This document shows, in pieces, positions 47,537-56,387 of a stretch of DNA of 64,000 nucleotides. A program made the position numbers and the translations under genes. Within the stretch, counting starts at the first letter, position 1, and each line of letters begins with the position of its first letter. Source of the stretch: Cystobasidium ongulense. Taxonomy: Eukaryota; Basidiomycota; Cystobasidiomycetes; Cystobasidiales; Cystobasidiaceae. The stretch covers positions 434,001 through 498,000 of the forward strand of contig BQUP01000002.1 in the NCBI GenBank assembly GCA_022835595.1, read 5' to 3'. Under the pieces are notes generated by a model. That model did not search any database. It saw only the letters and a list, made by a program, of their open reading frames with translations, and had not been told where the DNA came from.

Positions 47537-47890
47537 CGTATCTGTGAAGTTCTCAGTAGTATATGAGCGGCAATGAAGCTATGGGGACTTGTTTTAAGCG
47601 AAAAGGAAGCAAGGCGACTCAGCTCGATAGCCTTCCCTGAGCGTGAAGGTCAGAGAATGGACTTGTCATCCTGACGGGACAGTCATTGCTGACGGAATTG
47701 CAGACTAACAAGACGTTATTACAAAAGAGAGGATCTGGAGGGGTCTGTCTCTTTGAGCTGGAGCAAGATGAAACTCGCTTCAAATTATAGAAGGATGTCC
47801 GCACGCTTTTCTAATTGAGGAAAGGCCCCTCGGGTGGACTTTCCTGCATGCACCCGAAGGCGCTTTTCCTACAGACATTATAAGCAAAGG
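47537..47890. promoter_or_regulatory. Promoter of small gene A
   Basis: 354 bp between A and B. The first 80 bp upstream of A match the equivalent region upstream of B, implying a copied core promoter. Nothing else is seen. Confidence 0.4.
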
Positions 47891-48314
47891 CTAGCAGCTG
47901 CTAACCCCTCCCCCTCCATCTCCTCCCGAACTGCAACCACCTCCATCTCCGGAGTTGAAGCCACTCCCATTGCCTCCGCTATCTAATGAGATGTAACAAC
48001 GTATCAGCTTGGCATCTGCCATTCGTAGACATCTTGCAGGACACGTACATCCACTTGCACTGTAGACAAAGGCCCTATTACCCCGTTTGCTGCGCCTGGT
48101 AGCCTTGCCTCCGTGTTTGCCCGCTCTACGCTTCTGTATTATCAGAAGTTCAGTCAGCATACATAAATCCAGGCAAGAGAGACGTTGGTGCATCTACGTT
48201 TGATCTCCCGTTTCTGTTATTGTGCTTAAAAGGCAGTAGAACACGTCATCAGGACCCATTGTCTTGCTAGGAAGCCTTGATATTATGTCTCACTTTACTA
48301 GGTCTGCAACCCAT
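47891..48314 (-). CDS. Small Gly-rich protein B (65 aa), MGC start, predicted lipid-anchored
   Basis: Minus-strand exons 48294-48314, 48049-48133 and 47891-47982 join in phase (donors GTGAGA and GTACGT, acceptors ATACAG and ATTAG). The product starts MGCRPSK, which has Gly2, Cys3, Ser6 and Lys7, an almost ideal N-myristoylation signal with a palmitoylatable Cys. Then come a strongly basic stretch (KRRAGKHGGKATRRSKRG), NRAFVYSASG, and a Gly/Ser-rich tail with Cys residues ending GVSSC. Basic residues next to a myristoyl group are a classical plasma-membrane binding combination. It is the shorter partner of protein A and lacks A's 31-residue repeats. No known family is recognised. Confidence 0.5.
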
Positions 48315-48887
48315 CGTATGTGCAAATTCTTGTTGTATGCGAGCGGCAGTGGAGCTATGAAGACTTGTATCGAGTTAACAGGAAGCAAGAGTGAACAGGT
48401 TCAAATATCCGAGCCGAAGGATTGCTTTTGGTCTGATGGAACAACACCGCCACTAGACTGTACTACCGCACAGCCTGGTTTGGGGCAGTACCAAGTCTAC
48501 AGACTGCGCTTTCTCCGTCCGAAGGATGGTAGCGGTCGCGAGTATAGCTGCAGGTCAGCCGCGACACTACACCTGTGTCGTCATTGCCTTTGCCAAAAAT
48601 TGGATGTCAAAGCTGTCTACTACGCGGTCCACGGCCACATACATATCGAATTTCTAGCGCGCGAAACAACAACAATGAACAAGTATAAATTAGCATTTGT
48701 CCCCAATCGTTTCTCCCTTCCCATACCATACTGTACAATAAGTTAATTTCCATCCCTACTGGAACCTAGTTCTGCATGCTTTCCTTCGCTTTACGATGTG
48801 GCGCTTTCCTTCTCCTCGGTCATATCGGTTCGGCCATCGCGTCGTACCCGTACACGCACGTGCCAAATAAACGACGCTCTGTCCGTT
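48315..48887. other. Spacer in the accessory island
   Basis: 573 bp. The first 90 bp are the copied promoter of gene B. A plus-strand frame (48264-48746, about 160 residues) overlaps that promoter and has no recognisable character, so I do not call it. Confidence 0.35.
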
Positions 48888-49278
48888 CTACAATGCGCGA
48901 CCAGGTTGGAGGAGCTGTTGTCGAGGGTCCGAGGTGTAGGTGACCTGTAATGCAGGTGATGATTCGATTCCATTGCTGCTGCTGCTCCTGGTGCCGATGC
49001 TCTTCTCGCCTGTGAATGCTTGACTGTTCGTGGAAGCGGTGAGGCGTCCTGTGCCTGTATCGATAGTGGACGCGTCCGAGGGGGGAAGACCGCAGAGCCA
49101 TCCTACGAAGCTATCGCCTGTCACGAGTCCTGGCTTCTGTCGAGTCTGTGTGGATTCGACTGGTAAAGGCTCGGGGAACTGCGGTTCAAGACTACGATTA
49201 GCCTAGGAGGTGCGGTACCCAATTGCAGAGTACTGAGTGGAAGGTACTAACAAAAGCTCTGCTAGGATTACAACCCAT
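48888..49278 (-). CDS. Small MGC-start protein C (113 aa), predicted lipid-anchored
   Basis: Minus-strand exon 1 (49252-49278) encodes MGCNPSRAF. A 49-nt intron (donor GTTAGT, acceptor CCTAG) joins in phase to exon 2 (48888-49202): ANRSLEPQFPEPLPVESTQ, TRQKPGLVTGDSFVGWLCGLP, a Ser/Thr-rich stretch and the end RQQLLQPGRAL. Gly2, Cys3 and Ser6 satisfy the myristoylation consensus. The start MGCNPSRAF resembles protein A (MACIPSR then AFRR) and B (MGCRPSK), suggesting common ancestry of the first exon, while the rest differs. The intron lacks an obvious branch site, so the model is moderate. Function unknown. Confidence 0.45.
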
Positions 49279-50050
49279 AGCGGCAGGCTAGGTAGGTGTC
49301 TTGTTCGTAGAATTATAGAGGCAGCAGGCGGTACCGTCTGGAAACGTTTACGTTGAGGCAGGTAGTCAGTACATTGGTCAAGAACAGGCAGGCAAACTCT
49401 CGTCTTCAAATGTTCGACTGGAAACTTCAATGTGGCCCGCATGGTTGTCGTCGTGACTTGTCCTCCTACATCTCCGCAATCCAGCATTCGGATACGGTCG
49501 CAACCGCGTCGAGACCGATGTTCGCCAGGTGTAACGAAAGGGTCGGTTGTCAACGTAGCATCTTGTAAGGAACTGACATCCCAGTGCCTCCCGAACTCTT
49601 GATTGGAAAGCGAAGTCTGTCAGACGGAATGTACAGAACCAGCAGAACCCACGTGAATCGAATATCAGAGCGCGAGAAGACAGGCAAGTGCCTCCTCTGT
49701 GGGAGCGGTGAGCTTTTATGGTATATTAATGCTTGTCCGTCAAGCAATCTCCTCCTACGCATGCGGGAGTCCTGTGGAAGCGAAGTACCGACTTGATCAA
49801 CAGACTGTAAGCAGCTCAGGACAGATTGCTAGACAGCCTTGGCGACCAGGATGTGACTATAACTGTAGTCCACCTGCTCTCAGGTGTTCAAGTTTGCTCC
49901 GTCACTGATCCTGTGTGATGTCCGAGGTCTTGCGTTTTTAGGCAGACCACGGCGTACGGCTGGTGCCAGCACTCTCTTTGCTCGCGACTGTCTTTTACGG
50001 TTTCGAAATACAGCAGGAGCAGCTACGTGTCGCTGCCCCAAACGCACCAA
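49279..50050. promoter_or_regulatory. Divergent spacer, protein C / DBR1
   Basis: 772 bp. Open frames on both strands (for example 49353-49568 and 49584-49796 plus) contain scattered Cys and His, but I could not build a spliced gene from them. It probably holds both promoters. Confidence 0.35.
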
Positions 50051-52357
50051 ATGAGGGTCAGCTCCTGCATGCTGCCCTAAGCTGATGTGCCCTGGCTGAT
50101 GTAGTCCTGCTGCAGGTCGCGGTCGAAGGTTGCTGCCATGGAGAGCTGGATGATGTGGGTAGTCCACAATGCAAGGGGGATCTTGGTACAGCGTAGAATG
50201 GTAGCTGATGTGCATGCTGTCTGCAGATCTACTCCACCATCAAGCAAGCACAAGAAGCGGACGGCAAGAAAGTCGACCTGTTGTTGATTTGTGGTGATTT
50301 TCAGGTGAGACGCGATTCAAGCCTTGATGACAGCAGGAGCTGAAGTTAAACGCTCTTCAGGCCATTCGCAATTATTCAGACTTGCAGTCGCTAGCAGTAC
50401 CCGACAAGTACCGCCGGTTGGGCGGTTTCTACAAGTCAGTCCTTCTGCTTGAAGAAAGTCACGGGCGAAGCTGATCGTTCACCTCAAAAGATACTACTCT
50501 GGCGAAGCTGTTGCACCACTACTCACTATAGTCATTGGAGGCAATCATGAAGCAAGTAATTACATGTGGGAGCTGTAAGTCTCTTCCCCCTTGCGTCCAC
50601 TGGCGAGAAGCAATCCTGACGGTTGTAATCTTCCCAATCTACAGATTCCATGGCGGATGGTGAGTCGCTTGCTTACTTGCAATGACAGGTCACTCAATTC
50701 ATCCATATTCCTCTGAACAGGCTCGCACCTAATATCTACTACCTCGGAGCTGCCGGATCTGTCCTCGTCAATGGATTGCGAATTTCAGGAGCGAGCGGCA
50801 TCTATAAGAGTGGCGACTACAGACGAGGTAAGCCAGCAGTGCCGTCTCATGCGCCATGGTGACACTTGCACAGTTGCTGACACATTAGTGGTATCCGTGA
50901 AGGTCGATTCGAGAAACATCCATACGACAGATCGTCCATTCGAAGTATCTATCACACCAGGGAATATGATATTTCAAGACTAGCACAACTTGCAGCACTC
51001 TCAGCATTCCCAAGTATCTTCCTCTCGCACGATTGGCCATTAGAGATTGAGCAATACGGTGATACAGCCGCTCTCATTCGACGCAAACCTTTCTTCAAGG
51101 AGGAGGTATGTTGAGATGCCTTCGCTTGCATCTTCCGGCCCTTGTTACCGTAGGATACAGGCTGAATTGCTGCTAATCTTTTAGATTGCTTCCAATACTC
51201 TCGGATCTCCACCTTTACGCGGCTTGTTGGAAGTGCTCAAACCTCGATATTGGTTCGCTGCACATCTGCATGTTAAGTTTGCAGCTCTCTTCAAGCACAG
51301 CGGAGAACGTACGAAAGTACAACGGCACGTGTCGCATAATCAAAACAACACATCGCAGGTTGCACAGGCAGCAAACCCAGACGAACTTGTTATAGACGAC
51401 GAGGAAGGAGCAGAAGACACAGAGACCAAAGAGAACAAAGAAAGTCTCCCACATCATCTCGATGCAGAGGCGCTCATCCATCCAGAAGTTCCGGCTCCTG
51501 GTACTGCAGATACGATGGCAGATCCGAATGCACCAGACGAATCGGTAGACGTAAAGGTCAACGGAGTAGAAGCTGCGAACCCGGACGAAATTGCAATGGA
51601 TGATGACGATGAGGACGAGGATCCTCCACATACTGCGCCCGACGACAATCCCTCCAATCACCAACATGCGCATGGAGTCGAGCTTAACCCTCAGGCAATC
51701 AGTTCTGAAACTACCACTTTGCAGGAGCCAGCGACTGTGACAAGTGGAAAAGAAGCATTCAATACCGAAGCTAGTGCTACCCGTTTCTTGGCTTTGAGTA
51801 AATGCTTAGCTGGACAGGATTTCCTACAGGTATGTATGAAATTGCACTGTGTTCATACACCTGGTTGATGGTTTGATTGATTGCGATAATAGATCTTCGA
51901 CGTCGATACACCACACCATGACGAGACCCCCAATATGACGTTCGATCCAATCTGGCTAGCCATCACACGCGCTTTCCACAACAAACTATCTTTGGCGTAT
52001 CAACAATCTTCCCTTCCTACAGAAAGTACCATATGCAAAGCCTTGATCGAGAAAGAACTGCAATGGCTCAAGACCAATGTGCCATCTGGAGGTCATGTGC
52101 TCATCAACGATGTCCAGCAATTCCACCAGACCGCACCTTATCCAGGTCAATTGGGAGGAGACGAGCGTGGACCAGGTGAGTGGCAGCAACGAAAATCCTA
52201 GACGAATCTTGTCGAATATCTGATACCTTCTGCAGGTTCATGGTACACTAATCCTCAGACAGAAAAGTTGTGCCAGTTCTTGGGTCTTGAAAACAAGATC
52301 AATCCTATTCCGCCCGAGCTACGGGCGCAAATGTCTTCCACTGCCCCTTTGCCCTAG
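50051..52357 (+). CDS. DBR1: Lariat debranching enzyme
   Basis: The gene starts with a 6-nt coding exon, ATG AGG at 50051-50056, then GTCAGC. The next exon continues [13 protein letters not shown], the DBR1 metal-site start. Further blocks are [92 protein letters not shown] and [14 protein letters not shown]. Together they give the Cys, His, Asp and Asn ligands of this metallophosphoesterase. A C-terminal DBR1 domain follows ([29 protein letters not shown]). Between them is an acidic disordered insert (about 51360-51770). Dbr1 cleaves the 2'-5' bond of intron lariats in the nucleus. The exon for FHGGW is only 15 nt (50645-50659). The stop overlaps that of NAA35. Confidence 0.95.
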
Positions 52358-54900
52358 GGAGCCCATGGAAACGGAGACAATGGCATACTGAAGAGCTCTC
52401 TATAGCCTTGCGGACTTCTGAGCCCCGCTAGATAGGTGTAACAGCTCTTGCGGAGTTTGGAAGCGACCTGAAATGGCATTATAAGAGATGATCGATCAGG
52501 GAAAAGGACAGAAAGTGCACCCACTTCCCCTTCCATGTTTTCAAGCATTCGACTGGCCTCCAAGCATTGGTCTTCCATTAATTCCACAAGACCCTTCTGC
52601 GATTCACTTGATAGTCGTTCTATATGCGCAACGAAGGCACTCCATTCTGGCTGCATGGGGCCAGCCTCTACCAGCGCCCACTTGAAACGTCTCTCAAAGA
52701 TAGTCCTGTCGAGTGAAGTCTGCTGGACTTGCACCCCTGCGAGATGTAGAGCCTAGGAAGCAGATTATCAGACAAGCCGAATATGTAGCGATTTTCTATT
52801 TGCTTACTATGCATGAAGCGGAAGCTAGGTGGTGATGAATATTTGCAATCATAAGGCGCTCGCGCAAATCTGCTATAGCAGATCAGCTTGTGAGACCTCG
52901 AGTCTAGAGCATTACTGCTTACTACGATTACTGCCGCGATAATCAGCCGTCTGAGCGGGATTGGTGGCTTCGGCCAAATACCAATATACGGCGGGCAGTT
53001 CATTGATAGTATAGAGGTCCAGGTCGAAACCAGTGAGCAAGACTTGCATTCGGATGAGTGCTTGCATAGATCTGAAGGCCTGAGCTAGATCCAAAGTGTC
53101 GTGGGGAATCTGCGAGAGGAGAAATGCTGAGCAAGGAGTTTCTCTTCAAACTTCAGGCAAGAACAACATGCCTCATGCGAGTCCATCAAGGCATTGAAGC
53201 CGGGAGCTAGCTCGGCAGCTTGTTGCTCAAGTCTCGACAAGGGTTCAAGCATTCGACTTAATTTTCGATATTGTCGCGAGCGGTTCTTGCCTAGATAGCT
53301 GATATAGTCGAGGAGACGCTGTTTTTCAAAGAAAGTCTCAGCATATCACACTGTATATCAAGTCTGTAAAGATACTGACCCATGCTGACTGTCCGACCAA
53401 TCCCATGAAACGGTGTATAATGCTCATGGAGAGGGAGCTCGTATCATTGTAGCCTTCTACGAAATCCCAAATTTCATCGGTACATCCTGCATAATCGATG
53501 AAAAAGTGTCTGCCGATCCATCGAAGGTCGCGGTATCCACAGAATTCACGATCACGATAAAAGACGGACTAAGCCATTAGGCTTCCTGTCAGCTTAGCAC
53601 TTGATGGACGGGCGCGACGCAACGCACTTGATGTAAAGATCGAATATAGGGAGGCAGATCCTGCCTTTTTGATTGATCCAAGAAATGCTTTGCGATTGAA
53701 GCCCAATCTTGTACTTGTGTCAGAGACACTGCACTGTCTATATCGTCGAGCAAGCTTAACAGAACTCTGAACCCCTTGACAGGAGTAAGGAGAGGCAGCG
53801 ACGGTCTTGGTGGTGCCAAGGTATCGAGATGCTTCCCAAGATGAGGGTTGATGGCTCCTGCTACGGGAGTGCCTGGTAATTGAGGCTTCCTCAAATAGTC
53901 GAGTGCTTGCCGAACTGCATCGGTGTGAGGCTTGACCTGTTCATAAAGCGGCGGGTCGAATGCAAGCATGCAAACCGAGCACAGTAATTGCTGAAAATCA
54001 AGCAAGGTCGGTCTTTAGGGCGTAAAAATCTGATATATCGACATGTCAAACCGAGCTTACCGTCCGTATACGTAACCGCGTGAGTAATGGCAGGCGCCAT
54101 TCGCTAGCAAGATCTTGCAATAGCAATGTAGTCAGCGATACATACGAGGACTACGGCATCCGGAGCTGACAAACGCTCACCGCCGGTCCATGCTACCAGG
54201 AATTCGACAGCATTGTTGAGTTCCTCCAGTATGGTATCTATCTCGACATTCTCCAGCAAGGATATTCCTCCGGTATCTGCTACGAAGTCTTCATTCTAGA
54301 GGAAAAGAATCAGCTATCTATTTCGAATCTAGAGTAAAATATGCTACGTACGTCATGAACATGCCTTTTCAGCATTTCCTCCATGACTATATCGCAGGTC
54401 TTGAGGGTTCCGCGAAGAAAGGCCCGCAATACGCTGGTCGTTAGTGGCACTGGGTACGAAGGGTCCGGCGCTCTTCGCATGAAAACATCTTCTAGCTCCA
54501 GCTTATCCAGCTCGTGCATATACTTGCATGTAAAGACAGTCTGCGCCAGAGCGTAGCCTTGAAACCATTTCATCTGTTCCATGCAAGAATAATGCTGATT
54601 AGCATCTGTCGCAAATGGAAAGCATCAATCCCAATCGAATACAGCCCAACCTACTTCCAGACCGAGCATTGCGTCCATGACCCAGATAACTTCCGCCGGC
54701 ATCAGAGGCTGAAAGATATCCAGCTTTGGAAAGCTCTTCTCCTCTTCGGTGTAGACGCCAGTGTCCATGCGAGGTTCGCCGATTTCGATAGCAGAGGTCG
54801 TTTCAAAGAGCCCGATATGTTCGGACTGTATGAGTTCATTGTCGCGCAAGGCTGCCGTCGCCTGATTGAGGAGAGGCAGAACATCAACATAGTCAGGCAT
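52354..54900 (-). CDS. MAK10: NatC N-alpha-acetyltransferase auxiliary subunit Naa35/Mak10
   Basis: Minus-strand exons from ATG at 54900 (MPDYVDVLPLLNQATAAL) to the stop at 52354. The diagnostic Mak10 block is HIGLFETTSAIEIGEPRMDTG, PLMPAEVIWVMDAMLGLEV, then KWFQGYALAQTVFTCKYMH and LRAFLRGTLKTCDIVMEEML. The C-terminal half is helical, including VKGFRVLLSLLDDID, LDLAQAFRSMQALIRMQ and FERRFKWALVEAGPMQPEW. Naa35 anchors the catalytic Naa30 and Naa38 to form NatC, which acetylates Met-hydrophobic N-termini on ribosomes. The gene is cut by many short introns. The start was chosen because it gives the usual short lead before the conserved LF-x-SAIE segment; an in-frame upstream Met cannot be excluded. 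Confidence 0.9.
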
Positions 54901-55256
54901 GCTGACGGCCTGCTGCTGTTCTGAGATTCGCAGAGAGTAGCACAGAAGCAAGGTATATTGGCGATCACCTTGCGCAAAGTGCTTCGTCCGTCGCCTTCAA
55001 AAAATGTTGGAAGCACGATTGTAGAGGCTCAAACAGTCAAGGTCGTCAGGGCGAGATCTATACCAGTCTCATGTAGGAACGACTGCAGAGATGGACAGAA
55101 CAAGTACTCTGTACATTTGAGTCACGTGCATGGTACTAATAATCTAGGGTGCAAGGAAAGCTTTATTGTATTGGGTGTTTCTACGACAACAGATCGTTTT
55201 CCGGGGGGCTACATGACTGCGCTGAAACCGACAAACGTCCCATCTGAAAATCAACA
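54901..55256. promoter_or_regulatory. Promoter of NAA35 and 3' end of the RING-like gene
   Basis: 356 bp between two minus-strand genes; a plus-strand open frame across it (54958-55413) overlaps the RING-like gene and is not supported. Confidence 0.4.
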
Positions 55257-56102
55257 TTACCTCCTCGAACTTCGCTTCCACTGGCTTAGCGGTGGCATGC
55301 CAAAGGGATCTGGCGGAGGTTCTTTCTCATCCTCCTCAGTTCCGCTTTCTGTACTACTTTCTTGTTCCTTTATGTGTCTCTCATCTGCTCCCTCTTTCAC
55401 ACTATCCCCATAAATCACAGAATCGTCATTTGGCATTCGCTGCAGAGCTTGACTAGCTGCAATTAGACCAGCCATCACCTCTTCGTCGTCATCCGTATCT
55501 GACTCGTCTGTTTGACTGAGCGGCGGCAGATCAAATGCAGAAATAGGCTCTTCTGATAGTTCATGTCGAGAAGATCCTGCAGGAGCTTTGTGTGGCGAGT
55601 CTTCATTGACGGCATCCACACTTTCCAGCTTCACTCGCTTTCCAGACTGTTCTGATGCAGCAAGACTGCTTGTCTTGGCATCTACACTTCATTGAATCAG
55701 TCCACATCTTGACTGACCAGGTCCGAGTGTTTACAGATGCTCACCTCGCTTTTGAGACCGAGGTACCTCGACTATAGGTATCATCTGCGATCTTCTTGGA
55801 CTAGAAGCTGTCTTTATAGATTCTTCGAGAGGGATGTTGCGGAAGAGCAGCGTTGTGGGAGAAGCTTCACTGCTGTTTCTGACGAGGTTGCCGTCATATT
55901 CGCAGCCATTGAGTCTACAGCCGCCGGTAAAACACTCGACGCGTTCAAATCTTTGATAGCCGTCGAGGTCTTCCACACACTGCGGCCAGCGGTGGAATGA
56001 GTGACCGCAACTGACGCTCGTCAGGATGGCTTGGCCAGACTGGAAAACTTTCTTGCAATTGTCACAGGCTGGAGGTTTCATGCGTCCAGCGTTTGCCATC
56101 AT
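55257..56102 (-). CDS. RING-like zinc-binding protein with acidic C-terminal region
   Basis: Two minus-strand exons from ATG at 56102 (MMANAGRMKPPACDNCKKVF) join in phase after QKR via a GTGAGC donor. The N-terminus carries a cysteine/histidine array: ACDNCKK, then SCGHSFHRWPQC, then ECFTGGCRLNGCEY. The C-x2-C, CGH-x2-H and later Cys pairs suggest a variant RING or treble-clef zinc fold. The rest is Ser/Asp/Glu-rich and disordered, with a possible nuclear signal (SGKRVKLE), an acidic run (DESDTDDDEEVMAGL) and a tail PFGMPPLSQWKRSSRR. A ubiquitin-ligase role is possible but the spacing is not a textbook RING. It diverges from the giant gene with 285 bp between starts. Confidence 0.65.
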
Positions 56103-56387
56103 GCCCGCCCACTTGTCTTCCTGGTGGAGATTCGGGTAGAATGCAGCTCGACTGTGTTACCGCGGTTCAGAAAGCAGCATGGTCTTGCACGAATGATTAT
56201 GAAAGGTGTCTACGTCATGATAGGCTGCTTGGGTGTCTGTTCTTCCGATTGTTACAGACCCAACCTGCTTGCATTGTTTTTGTTGGATCGTCTCTTTCGT
56301 TCAACTCACACACAATCGAAAAGACGAAATCGGCATAGAGAGCCTGCAGCCGCCAGAGGGAGACGGAGCAGCTTCTTGCGGCCAGGC

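Larger units (their letters stand above)
46845..48400 (-). repeat. Tandem gene duplication (units A and B)
   Basis: Unit A (about 46845-47620) and unit B (about 47891-48400) align in the first exon, in intron 2 (shared segment ending TCTGATACGTTG versus GCTGATACGTTG), in the Gly-rich last exon and in upstream DNA (shared GAGCGGCA..TGAAGC/GGAGCTATG, then GACTTGT and AGGAAGCAAG). Start-to-start distance is 778 bp. Divergence is considerable, so the event is not recent. Confidence 0.6.

Noticed and set aside
48264-48746. 160-codon plus-strand open frame
   Set aside because: It overlaps the duplicated promoter and first exon of small gene B and shows no domain, signal or biased composition.
49353-49796. 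Plus-strand Cys/His-containing frames as a zinc-finger gene
   Set aside because: The only intron that would join them is about 20 nt, too short, and the Cys/His spacing fits no finger type.
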